Shown here: positions 18,697 to 26,429 of the stretch, in pieces | How positions within the stretch are numbered: position 1 is the stretch's first letter | How the letters are laid out: the number at the start of each line of letters is the position of its first letter | Notes under the pieces: model-generated | What the model saw: only the letters and a program-made list of their open reading frames with translations | The model's database searches: none | Told to the model about the DNA's origin: nothing | Program-made: the position numbers and the translations under genes | NCBI GenBank assembly: GCA_024998595.1 | Contig: JACOEK010000005.1 | Coordinates: forward strand, 1 to 64,000 | Source of the DNA: Nitrospira sp. | GTDB taxonomy: Bacteria > Nitrospirota > Nitrospiria > Nitrospirales > Nitrospiraceae | Length of the DNA stretch: 64,000 nucleotides | Direction of reading: 5' to 3'

Positions 18697-19659
18697 ATGA
18701 TTATCAGGCTAATTTTACTTTTCATAATTGTTCTGTTGTATGGCTGCTCCACACGTCTACCAGCCACTCTCGGTGAGGAGGAGAGTGGGTATGGGTATAT
18801 TCCACTAGACGGACTGGCCGTAAAAGAAATCATGAGTAACTATACCTGCGTACCGTGGGAAAAAAGGATTCATGCCGGACCGAAGACCGACGATCTTGCG
18901 ACTTTTCTTAGCAAGAGCCCATTTGCGCCGTTATTATTGGCACTGCCAGATGTCTCGGTAAGATTCGCTGTGGCCAGCTTTGTAGGAAGCGGAGGCTTAT
19001 CATTCGGACCTGCCAAAGTTACTGCATCCAACCAATCATATAGGGCGATTCTCGATTATGTAAATGTTGATGCAATACCGGTGAGATTTCTTATTACCGC
19101 TTATAAGGAATCTAAGCCAGTTAGACTTAGTTCCGTGAAGAATGGAGAGGCTGATTATTATGAAGCGACACTCATTCCTGCACACAGTGAGGTGAAGTCT
19201 GAATCAAAATCTGCACTAGAAGGTGCGCTTGTAACAATACCCGTCTACGTAGGTATTGGACTCAGACTCACGGCTGACATTAAAGCGCTTGAAGGAGGTA
19301 TTCCATTGACTAGTTTGGGTGCTATAGCGATCGAGGCTGAAGCGAAGAGATTAAGTGGCACGCTGACAGTTCAAAGTATTGGTCTGACTGGTGAGGCTGT
19401 AGCAACAGCTCTTCCTTTACCGAGCAAATTAGACCAAACCACCATTGAGAATGGAATCCTAGCAATCGGGAGCACTCGGGCAGTCATCTACCGATCTTTG
19501 CTAGAGAACGGAGGCATCACAACAACTCCGCGCATTGTTGGGCTTTATAGCCCAATCGGTTCTTCGCCGGTCTTAGTTAACGCTATATATTCGGAGCTTG
19601 CCAGACAGCCGCCAGAATGGGAAAGACCTTGTAGGGCCTTCCCGAAACAGGGCGAGTAA
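18697..19659 (+). CDS. Hypothetical lipoprotein, last gene of the AT-rich cassette
   Basis: I place the start at ATG 18697, preceded by AAAGGAAAG, because it opens a clean lipoprotein signal: MIIRLILLFIIVLLYGC with lipobox LYGC. The 320-residue product has a mature part rich in strands with no recognised domain. It follows the amidase gene by 14 bp and may anchor or regulate it. The sequence is AT-rich like its neighbours. A longer reading from 18658 would lack any start signal and would bury the signal peptide. Confidence 0.6.
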   Translation: MIIRLILLFIIVLLYGCSTRLPATLGEEESGYGYIPLDGLAVKEIMSNYTCVPWEKRIHAGPKTDDLATFLSKSPFAPLLLALPDVSVRFAVASFVGSGGLSFGPAKVTASNQSYRAILDYVNVDAIPVRFLITAYKESKPVRLSSVKNGEADYYEATLIPAHSEVKSESKSALEGALVTIPVYVGIGLRLTADIKALEGGIPLTSLGAIAIEAEAKRLSGTLTVQSIGLTGEAVATALPLPSKLDQTTIENGILAIGSTRAVIYRSLLENGGITTTPRIVGLYSPIGSSPVLVNAIYSELARQPPEWERPCRAFPKQGE

Positions 19660-19722
19660 ACGATTTTTATGGATTTAATTTCTGGCGACGGTAGTGCATC
19701 AATGACCGATAGAACAAATACC

Positions 19723-20049
19723 TCAGTTCAACGCTGAAACGACGACGCTACGTCTCTCCTCGATATGCTTTCGAATCTTGTCCGGTAGTGCCTTCTCGGC
19801 CAGCCGCAATTCATAGGTCTTCTGCAAATTCATCCAGAATTCAGCCGTGGTATTGAAAAACGCTGCAAGACGCACGGCCGTGTCGCCCGTAATGCCCCGC
19901 TGTCCCTTGATGATTGCCGTAATCCGGTTTGGCGGCACCTCCAGTCCCTTGGCGAGTGTATTGGCGTTGATGGGGCAATCGGACCCTTTCATGAACTCTT
20001 CCAGCAAAATTTCTCCCGGATGCACCGGCCGCATGCCGTTCTTTACCAT
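19723..20049 (-). CDS. higA: HigA family antitoxin
   Basis: This 108-residue protein has an XRE/Cro-type helix-turn-helix. Family marks are HPGEILLEEFM near residue 9, ALAKGLEVPPNRITAIIKGQR-like spacing near 30-50 and TAEFWMNLQ near 68. HigA neutralises HigB by direct binding and represses the operon. It lies 12 bp downstream of the toxin gene in the toxin-first order typical of higBA. The nearby perfect palindrome at 20365-20380 is its likely operator. Confidence 0.93.
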   Translation of the reverse strand: MVKNGMRPVHPGEILLEEFMKGSDCPINANTLAKGLEVPPNRITAIIKGQRGITGDTAVRLAAFFNTTAEFWMNLQKTYELRLAEKALPDKIRKHIEERRSVVVSALN

Positions 20050-20061
20050 GGCCTTTCTCCT

Positions 20062-20340
20062 TCAGTGATAGTCTGCAATCTCGACATCGTGGGTGCCATC
20101 AGTTATCCATCTGAAACAGAGGCGCCATTGGTCGTTGATTCTGATGCTGTGCTGCCCCGTACGATTACCTTTCAATTTTTCCAAGCGATTGCCTGGAGGA
20201 GCCAGGAGGTCCTTCAGATCGGTTGCACTGTCTAGCATCACAAGTTTCCCTTCAGCCACATTGCGAATACCGGAGAACTCTCTGACGGATTCTCCGACAA
20301 ACAGGCGCTCAGTCTTGCTATCCCGGAAACTTCTAATCAC
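20062..20340 (-). CDS. higB: HigB family toxin (RelE-like mRNA interferase)
   Basis: This 92-residue protein has the HigB/RelE fold pattern. It opens MIRSFRDSKTERLF, LKDLLAPPGNRLEKLKG lies mid-protein, and the C-terminal strand is IRINDQWRLCFRW with basic and aromatic residues for mRNA binding. HigB toxins cut mRNA on the ribosome. The toxin precedes its antitoxin. The pair sits between the AT-rich cassette and the tRNA scar, a position suited to stabilising an island against loss. Confidence 0.93.
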   Translation of the reverse strand: MIRSFRDSKTERLFVGESVREFSGIRNVAEGKLVMLDSATDLKDLLAPPGNRLEKLKGNRTGQHSIRINDQWRLCFRWITDGTHDVEIADYH

Positions 20341-20364
20341 GGATCTTACGCTACCATTATTTTA

Positions 20365-20380
20365 CGCTTTACGTAAAGCG
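20365..20380. promoter_or_regulatory. Probable HigA operator palindrome
   Basis: CGCTTTACGTAAAGCG is a perfect 16-bp palindrome located 25 bp upstream of the higB start on the minus strand. It lies where the higBA promoter should be. HigA-type antitoxins bind short palindromes overlapping their promoter, so this is the likely autoregulatory site. Confidence 0.6.
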
Positions 20381-20531
20381 GATGTGCTAAATTTGTACTA
20401 AAAATTTTCAAAAAGGACTCCATTCACTAAAAACCGTGGAATCGTTGGAACCGACCTATCTTCTTGATTCGACGATAAAAACAGGGAAACCTTGGCAAAA
20501 TCAAGCCGCTATAGAAATACTACTTAACGAA

Positions 20532-20576
20532 CTTTTAAGGCGAGGGTCCTGGGTTCGAATCCCAGCCGACTCACCA
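20532..20576 (+). repeat. tRNA-Lys 3' fragment, probable att site at island border
   Basis: The 45 nt read as anticodon loop CTTTTAA (anticodon TTT), anticodon stem 3' strand GGCGA, variable loop GGGTC, T-arm CTGGG-TTCGAAT-CCCAG, acceptor 3' strand CCGACTC, discriminator A and CCA. All segment lengths match a tRNA exactly. The sequence just upstream (ACTTAACGAA) cannot form the 5' strand of the anticodon stem, which should be TCGCC, and there is no D-arm. It is therefore a 3' half only. Such direct copies arise when an integrase recombines in the anticodon loop region of a tRNA gene. Confidence 0.85.
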
Positions 20577-20785
20577 TATAACCTCAAACATCTCCGTATC
20601 CTTTTCAGTATCCGGTCATTTCTTCCTTTGTCTTCAATATGGAAGCCACCGCAATGGTTTATTCGACTTCTCCCTTATGAACCAGGCGACCGTAAACAAT
20701 ATTCAAACAGCCATTCGCACGGTAGGTCAGGCTCACCAGGGTACATCCTAGCTGTCAATGAGTAGTCTGCCTGACATAAGACATC

Positions 20786-21184
20786 ATGATGTGGAGACGA
20801 TCACTGGTCCTAATCGTGATCGCGGCCGGATTCTTCAGCCTCAGCGATAGCGTGTGGCTTGCTAGGGCTCAAACCGGTTCCAACCCATCTCAATCAACTT
20901 CTCCTGCGGCGATTTCTCCGATTCAACCGTCATCTGCCCCCACGAGCGGACTGCCGGCGAATGTATTGACTCCTTCTACCACCTCTCAACTGGCGCCGAG
21001 CTCCGGTGCGCGGTCGAACAACGCTCCAGTTCCTTTCAGCAGCGCGGGACGCGGCTTGCCGGGTATGCAGGGAGGGCCTCCACTGAATGCTCCCATGGGT
21101 GCCCAAGATCCTTCCAGAAGTTACATGCAGCCCCCTACAGTTGGTCCGTTATTTTGTGATCCAGCCCTGAACATTCAATGTTGA
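20786..21184 (+). CDS. Secreted Ser/Pro-rich hypothetical protein
   Basis: This 132-residue protein has a signal peptide (SLVLIVIAAGFFSLSDSVW, cleavage probably after ARA). The mature chain is almost wholly Ser, Pro, Ala and Gly, so it is likely disordered, and it ends with a Cys pair (FCDPALNIQC). There is no domain. It is the first gene on the chromosomal side of the island border. Function is unknown; a short surface or periplasmic linker protein is possible. Confidence 0.5.
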   Translation: MMWRRSLVLIVIAAGFFSLSDSVWLARAQTGSNPSQSTSPAAISPIQPSSAPTSGLPANVLTPSTTSQLAPSSGARSNNAPVPFSSAGRGLPGMQGGPPLNAPMGAQDPSRSYMQPPTVGPLFCDPALNIQC

Positions 21185-21296
21185 ATCATCGTAACCAGTG
21201 CCTTTCCTGAATAGTTCGCCATGCCGCGCTAGCTACTGTCCGCTGTCCATCGCTCAATCCTCCTGATCTAGACACGAGCCGAAATGAGGAATCTGA

Positions 21297-22046
21297 ATGA
21301 GCCAGTGTGGAATCGGGGCAAGCGAAGAAATGGGACAAAACACCAAATTGAACGAGCAAGCCATGGTCGATACGTCCTGTTTGGTCTGCGGAGGTACCCA
21401 TTGCGAAACGGTCGCTTCCATGGGAGAGATTGAAGAGCAAAACAAGATGCTCCAAATCTTTCACCAACAACGAAGGCGCTAGGACGCACAAGCGGATCTC
21501 AAGGATCGAACCTCTTTCTCGCAAGGCTATGCAACAGAGGTGGTCCGGTGCCTGACGTGCGGGTGTATCTATCGTAATCCGAGGCCGACCCTCCGCGCCG
21601 TCACGACTCAGTACGCGGAGGACGAGTACGGCGCAGAGCACCTCAAGGCTGAGTTTCAGGCGCAGGAGGCCTGGCCAGAAGGGAATATTACAGCATTCGC
21701 ACAACGCTGCGGCTTCTCTACCCCTGCACCCGTGGTGGTCGAAGTGGGAAGCTTTGTCGGTGGGTTTCTTGCTGATGCACAAAGGAAAGGGTGGGCGATT
21801 GTAGGGCTCGATCCGAGGAAAGAGGTCGTGAATTTTTGTCATGCCCAAGGGCTGCCTGTCATTCACGGCACGCTGAACGAGACCTCCCTTGCTTCTCAAT
21901 CAGCTGATGCCGTCGTCATTTGGAATACCTTAAACCATACATTCTCTGCTCTGTTGCCTGCGTGTCTTCTCCATTTCGGTCGCTGCCCTCTTGGATCTCT
22001 CGAACTAGGGATGATACGAGCTCTCCCCTCTGGATCCTTTTGGTAG
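21297..22046 (+). pseudogene. SAM-dependent methyltransferase pseudogene (internal stop, 3' truncation)
   Basis: The reading frame contains CLVCGG then CLTCGCIYRNPRP (the Cys4 zinc module of this methyltransferase group). A class I methyltransferase core VVVEVGSFVGGFL follows, with GLDPRKEVVNF and DAVVIWNTLNH. A single in-frame TAG at 21480-21482 interrupts it, and the frame reads on uninterrupted after it. The homology ends abruptly after NTLNH, so the C-terminal third is gone. It is decayed and probably inactive unless the TAG is read through. Confidence 0.75.
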
Positions 22047-22091
22047 GCTGTGGCGAGAAGTTCGTGCTGATTTAACCACAAGGAGGCTCTC

Positions 22092-22598
22092 ATGGCCGCG
22101 AAAGCCGCATTTGCGTCGGGGGTTGTCGAGATGTTGAAAGAGGATCACGAGAAGGTAAAGGAGTTGTTTGAAGAATATGAGTCCGCTGCGAGTCAGGAGC
22201 AAGCAGAAATCGCCGCGACGGCCATTTTTGAGCTGGAAATACACGCCGAGCTGGAGGAGAAACTCATCTATCCTGCCATTCGAGAGGCGATTGATGACAA
22301 CGATATGATGAATGAAGCGGTGGAAGAGCATCACTTGGTGCATGTGTTGATCGCCGAATTAAAAAAGTTGAAACCTAAGGATGAAAAGTTTCATGCCAAG
22401 TTCACGGTCCTGAGCGAACTCGTCAAACATCACATTGAGGAGGAAGAGGGAGAGCTGTTGCCTCAGGCGGAACGCCACGACATCGATTGGGATGTGCTGG
22501 AGGTTGCCGTCATGAAGCGCAAAGAAGCGCTGATGGCAAAGTCCTCGAAGAAGCCCGGCATGAAAGCCAAGACCACCGCCAAGTCACGGCGAGGGTGA
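22092..22598 (+). CDS. Hemerythrin-like (HHE) domain protein
   Basis: This 168-residue protein has the four-helix HHE pattern: LKEDHEKVKELF (His near 19), EIHAELEEKLIYP (His near 52, Glu 56), EEHHLVHVLI near 80 and LVKHHIEEEEGELLP near 118. These residues form a di-iron site that binds O2 or responds to NO and oxidative stress. A lysine-rich tail (KSSKKPGMKAKTTAKSRR) may bind nucleic acid. The site AAGGAGG lies upstream of ATG 22092. It is followed by CBS and DUF6496 genes, a group that looks stress-related. Confidence 0.93.
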   Translation: MAAKAAFASGVVEMLKEDHEKVKELFEEYESAASQEQAEIAATAIFELEIHAELEEKLIYPAIREAIDDNDMMNEAVEEHHLVHVLIAELKKLKPKDEKFHAKFTVLSELVKHHIEEEEGELLPQAERHDIDWDVLEVAVMKRKEALMAKSSKKPGMKAKTTAKSRRG

Positions 22599-22772
22599 CC
22601 GGTCGTCGCCTGATGCGAGCGTCCGGGCATGGGAAGGTCGGGTCGGGTGTAGGGCGGTGAGCGGAGAAAGTTCGGCGGGAGCGAATCTGGCGACGGAGGT
22701 TCGATAAGGACACCTATCCCGGCTGGATCGTTTCGAAAGATGCCGGATGGTATCGCGTCTGCGGTTCCAGGT

Positions 22773-22797
22773 GGGGGAGGATGCGTCATCCTCCCCC
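22773..22797. terminator. Strong hairpin between hemerythrin and CBS genes
   Basis: GGGGGAGGATG (22773-22783), loop CGT, and CATCCTCCCCC (22787-22797) form an 11-bp perfect stem. No T-run follows on the plus strand, so termination would be weak or factor-assisted. It lies 175 bp after the hemerythrin gene and 50 bp before the CBS gene. Confidence 0.4.
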
Positions 22798-22846
22798 CTA
22801 AAAACCGTACCGAGGCAATAGTTCGGCCAAAGGAGAAGGAGGAGGC

Positions 22847-23281
22847 ATGCCGTTACTGAAAGACATCATGACTCCTAGTGTCGAGGTGATCGCGCCAAAC
22901 GCGACGGCTGCAGACGCGGCTCGAAAGATGAGGGATTTGGACGTGGGGGCCATCCCGGTTTGTGATGGTGACAAGCTTCTGGGCATGGTCACGGATCGTG
23001 ATCTCGTCCTGCGTGTTCTAGCCATGAGTAGAAGTCCCGTCGAGGCACTGGTACGTGATGCGATGACGCCGGGACTGGTGTATTGTTTCGAGGATCAGGA
23101 TGCCGACGTAGCAGCTGACTTGATGGCGGAGAAACAGATTCGCCGGATACCGATCCTTTCAAAGAATAAGCAACTCGTAGGCATTGTCTCTCTGGGCGAT
23201 CTGGCTATCGATGGGTTGGATCCACACGAATCGGGCGAAGTGATTCACGGTGTCTCCGACCCTTCACGCGGCCGCCGTTAG
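22847..23281 (+). CDS. Two-CBS-domain protein
   Basis: This 144-residue protein consists of a Bateman pair. CBS1 runs about 1-60 (DIMTPSVEVIAPNATAADAA, then MVTDRDLVLRV) and CBS2 about 68-130 (DAMTPGLVYCFEDQ, IRRIPILS, LVGIVSLGDLA). Such stand-alone CBS proteins bind adenosine nucleotides and sense energy state; the partner is unknown. The start has a GGAGAAGGAGGAGG site directly upstream. Confidence 0.95.
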   Translation: MPLLKDIMTPSVEVIAPNATAADAARKMRDLDVGAIPVCDGDKLLGMVTDRDLVLRVLAMSRSPVEALVRDAMTPGLVYCFEDQDADVAADLMAEKQIRRIPILSKNKQLVGIVSLGDLAIDGLDPHESGEVIHGVSDPSRGRR

Positions 23282-23339
23282 TGGGAGATCTGTAGGTAGA
23301 TACGTTTCATGCGGAGCATCATGGCCGAGGAGGCGTACG

Positions 23340-23519
23340 ATGGCCCGATACAGCAAGGGTTCCCAGAAGTCCGTCAAAGAGGCGATGCACAAGAGAAGAA
23401 AAGGTACATTGAAAAGCGGGAGCGGCAAACAGGTGAAAAGTAAAAAGCAGGCGATTGCTATCGGGCTGTCCGAAGCTCGCAGGAAGGGTGAAAAAGTGCC
23501 GTCGAAAACATCCACGTAA
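23340..23519 (+). CDS. DUF6496 small basic protein
   Basis: I choose ATG 23340 because GAGGAGG lies just upstream and the product then matches the family from residue 1: RYSKGSQKSVKEAMHKRR, TLKSGSGK and KQAIAIGLSEARRKG. It has 59 residues and is very rich in Lys, Arg and Ser. The function of the family is unknown; its charge suggests DNA or RNA association. It is close behind the CBS gene on the same strand. Confidence 0.85.
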   Translation: MARYSKGSQKSVKEAMHKRRKGTLKSGSGKQVKSKKQAIAIGLSEARRKGEKVPSKTST

Positions 23520-23680
23520 GGCCGCAGAGACATGGTTTGAGTTTCCGGACCGAACTCCACTCTCCCTGACTACCCTGACTCGGGCTATCACTAGCTACGT
23601 TCCCCATACCAACAGGTCACAATACTTTTCTTCAGTCCGCTATTTTCTCATCCGTACCGGAAAGGTGATCGCTGTATTCA

Positions 23681-25030
23681 ATGGAAATCGCCCTACAGTA
23701 CGATCGGCTTCAATTCGCGGTCACGGCGACATTTCACTATCTCTTCCCGCAACTCACCATGGGTCTTGCGTTGTTCCTGCTGTACTTTCGTACCAGAGAC
23801 CTCCTGAGCGGAGGAGATCATTTTCACGAGGTGGCTCGCTTCTGGACCGGTATTTTTGCGTTGAGTTTTGCTTTCGGGGTGGTGACCGGCATCCCGCTGG
23901 AATTCCAATTCGGGACCAATTGGGCTGCGTTCTCCAACTATGCCGGAGGCATCATCGGTCAGACGCTCGCGATGGAGGGGGTGTTCGCATTTTTTCTGGA
24001 ATCATCGTTCCTGGGCGTACTCCTGTTCGGTGAATCGCGAGTGAGCCGACGTGTCCTCTGGGTGGCGAGCGCGATGTTGTTCGCTGGTGCCTGGCTTTCC
24101 GGCTACTTCATTCTCGCCACCAATGCATGGATGCAGCATCCCGTGGCCTATCAGGTCCTCGACAACGGGCATTTGGTCGTCGGCAGCCTCTGGGAACTGC
24201 TCACGAACCCGTGGCTCTTCTGGGAATTTAGCCACACGATGACGGCCGCGGTTGCGACCGGCTCATTCGTCATGGCGGCCGTGGGGGCCTTGTATCTCTT
24301 AGCCGATCGGCATCTGGCGCACGCCAAGACCTATGTGCGAACCGGAGTGGTAGCCGGGGCGCTGGCCTCGATATTGTTGATCACGCCGACCGGACATGAG
24401 AGCGCGCGCCAAGTGTTTGAGCATCAACCCATCAAGGGAGCGGCGTTCGAAGGTTTGTTTCGTAGCGAGCGCGGGGCCGACATCCTTCTGATCGGTCAGC
24501 CCAACTTGGAAACCATGACGATCGACAATCCGCTCGTGGTCCCATCGGCGCTGAGCCTCCTCGTCTATTACGATCTCTATGCCAAAGTGAAAGGGCTCGA
24601 TGCATTCCCTCCCCATGAATGGCCCGACCATATTGCCCTCTTGTACTTTTCCTATCACATCATGGCGGGACTGGGTACGTGGTTGGTGGTGGTGATGGGA
24701 TTGGCGCTGCTCTGGTTATGGCGGGACCGGCTGTTTACTTCCGGATGGCTCCTCTGGTTGCTGTTGTTGAGTGCGCCCGTGCCCTACATTGCGACCACCG
24801 CCGGTTGGATGACTGCGGAATTGGGCCGTCAACCCTGGTTGGTCTATGGACTCTTTCGCACGGCGGAGGGGATCTCGCCTCTGGTGCATTCGGGCAATAC
24901 CCTGTTCACCCTGCTCGGATTTCTCGGTCTCTATTTGGCGATGGGGCTACTGTTTGTGTTGTTGGTTGTCGAGAAGCTGCGCCAGGGGCCGGCCGAGCAG
25001 GTGCCGGTTGGCCGGCAAATCGGGAAATAG
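23681..25030 (+). CDS. cydA: Cytochrome bd-type quinol oxidase subunit I
   Basis: This 449-residue multi-pass membrane protein carries the haem b558/b595/d sites. The N-terminal His of FHYLFPQ (near 19), a central His in FSHTMTAAVATGSF (near 185) and the GRQPW motif with the preceding TAELG (near 390) correspond to the conserved CydA ligand and quinol-site residues. The length and compact Q-loop fit the short-loop (CIO-like) subfamily. It reduces O2 to water at the expense of quinol with high oxygen affinity. The cydB gene follows after 3 bp. Confidence 0.97.
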   Translation: MEIALQYDRLQFAVTATFHYLFPQLTMGLALFLLYFRTRDLLSGGDHFHEVARFWTGIFALSFAFGVVTGIPLEFQFGTNWAAFSNYAGGIIGQTLAMEGVFAFFLESSFLGVLLFGESRVSRRVLWVASAMLFAGAWLSGYFILATNAWMQHPVAYQVLDNGHLVVGSLWELLTNPWLFWEFSHTMTAAVATGSFVMAAVGALYLLADRHLAHAKTYVRTGVVAGALASILLITPTGHESARQVFEHQPIKGAAFEGLFRSERGADILLIGQPNLETMTIDNPLVVPSALSLLVYYDLYAKVKGLDAFPPHEWPDHIALLYFSYHIMAGLGTWLVVVMGLALLWLWRDRLFTSGWLLWLLLLSAPVPYIATTAGWMTAELGRQPWLVYGLFRTAEGISPLVHSGNTLFTLLGFLGLYLAMGLLFVLLVVEKLRQGPAEQVPVGRQIGK

Positions 25031-25033
25031 GGC

Positions 25034-26080
25034 ATGGAAACTCTCTGGTACACCGCCCTCACCCTCGTGTTGACGATCTACATCGTTCTGGATGGATACG
25101 ACTTGGGCGTCGCCATGCTCTTTCCCTTTGTGGCAACAGAGGAGGAGCGACGCATGGTGCGGGCCACCATCGCACCGGTGTGGACGGGGAATGAGGTGTG
25201 GTTGATTGCAGGGAGCGCGCTGTTATTTCTCTCCTTTCCCAGGGCCTATGCGGCAGGATTCAGCGGGTTTTATTTGGGTCTGATAATCCTCTTGTGGCTG
25301 TTGATGGGGCGCGGACTGGCATTTGAGTTACGGGGGCAGGTCGACCACCAGCTCTGGCGCCGCTTTTGGGATGCGATCTTCTTCGGTGCCGGTCTGTCGT
25401 TGGCCTTCCTCTTGGGCCTGTTTGTCGGCAACGTGATTCGCGGCGTGCCGCTGAATGCAGAAGGATATTTTTTCCTGCCCCTCTGGACCGACTTTCGTCC
25501 CGGCTCGAACCCGGGCATTCTGGATTGGTTCACGCTCTTGAGCGGCTGGACGATGGTGGCCCTGTTGGCCCTGCATGGGGCCACCTATCTTGCCATGAAG
25601 ACCCGCGGTCCACTGCAGGCAAAAGGACGGTCAATAGCCAGATGGGCCCTGTTCGTCGCCGGCCTGTTGTTGCTGGCCTTCTTCGCCGCTTTGCCGTTCG
25701 TCCGGACAACATTCACGACAAATTTTGAGATTCACCCTATGGGATACGTATGGCCGGTGGTCGGCCTCACCGCGCTGGCGTCGCTGTGGTTCAGCCATGC
25801 CCGCCAGAGGCAGGTGGCCGCCTTTGCATCGTCCAGTCTCCTGATAGCTTGTTTACTCGCGGTGATTGCCTGGGGCACGTATCCAAATCTCTTCGTTGCG
25901 ACGACCGAGCCGGCCAACAGCCTCACCATCGACAATTCGTCGGCAGGGAAAGACGGTCTTCAGGCTGCCCTGTGGTGGTTGCCGCTCGGGTTGGCGGTGG
26001 TAGTGCTGTATCAGATTCAGATCCATCGCATCTTCGCGCGACCAGTGACGCCGGACTCTCAGTCCCTGGCGGAGCATTGA
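25034..26080 (+). CDS. cydB: Cytochrome bd-type quinol oxidase subunit II
   Basis: This 348-residue membrane protein begins with the family signature LDGYDLGVAMLFPFV near residue 19 and IAPVWTGNEVWLI near 52, and has about eight to nine transmembrane helices. It forms the heterodimer with CydA. It is separated from cydA by only 3 bp, so the two are certainly co-transcribed. No small CydX gene is evident downstream. No anomaly is seen. Confidence 0.97.
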   Translation: METLWYTALTLVLTIYIVLDGYDLGVAMLFPFVATEEERRMVRATIAPVWTGNEVWLIAGSALLFLSFPRAYAAGFSGFYLGLIILLWLLMGRGLAFELRGQVDHQLWRRFWDAIFFGAGLSLAFLLGLFVGNVIRGVPLNAEGYFFLPLWTDFRPGSNPGILDWFTLLSGWTMVALLALHGATYLAMKTRGPLQAKGRSIARWALFVAGLLLLAFFAALPFVRTTFTTNFEIHPMGYVWPVVGLTALASLWFSHARQRQVAAFASSSLLIACLLAVIAWGTYPNLFVATTEPANSLTIDNSSAGKDGLQAALWWLPLGLAVVVLYQIQIHRIFARPVTPDSQSLAEH

Positions 26081-26183
26081 CCGGGACACCATTCGGCAAG
26101 GCTCAGCGATTCGCCAGGGTTTCGTCCAGTTCCAATCCGTTTCTCCCGGCGTACGCTGTCACTTCATTTCTAGGATTTCGTCC

Positions 26184-26429
26184 TTGTCTGGTGCTGCCGA
26201 CCATGTCGCATATCCCGATCAAGTCGAAGCAGCCGCGGCGACGGTCGAGAGCCGGTTCGGCCCCATCGATGTGTGGGTAAATAATGCGATGGCGTCGGTG
26301 CTTTCGCCGGCCATGAAGATGACAGCTGAAGAGTATCAACGTGTCACGGATGTCACCTACCTCGGGTATGTTTATGGAACATTGGCTGCTCTGCGGCGCA
26401 TGGTGCCGCGAGAATGCGTCGTCCTTTAG
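26184..26429 (+). pseudogene. Short-chain dehydrogenase (SDR) remnant
   Basis: The frame encodes QVEAAAATVESRFGPIDVWV, then NNAMASV and MTAEEYQRVTDVTYLGYVYG, the central part of a classical SDR (the NNA motif). The N-terminal Rossmann GxxxGxG segment is missing. The reading ends right after ALRRMVPRE, before the catalytic Ser and YxxxK. Its stop overlaps the stop of the convergent SGNH gene. It is a truncated leftover, not a functional enzyme. Confidence 0.75.

Larger units (their letters stand above)
1..20576. mobile_element. Distal part of a genomic island integrated in a tRNA-Lys gene
   Basis: The right border is the 45-nt tRNA-Lys 3' fragment at 20532-20576. The left edge has an excisionase-like gene. 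Between them are a type I restriction operon, other nucleases, an IS3 remnant, an AT-rich lipoprotein cassette and a toxin-antitoxin pair, all typical island cargo. The left end, with the predicted integrase and intact tRNA-Lys, lies outside the window. The orientation of the tRNA fragment (3' end pointing right) predicts that the intact tRNA is to the left. The extent is inferred; more than one element could be nested here. Confidence 0.55.

Noticed and set aside
20532-20576. A complete tRNA-Lys gene
   Set aside because: The D-arm, acceptor 5' strand and 5' half of the anticodon stem are missing, so it cannot fold as a tRNA.
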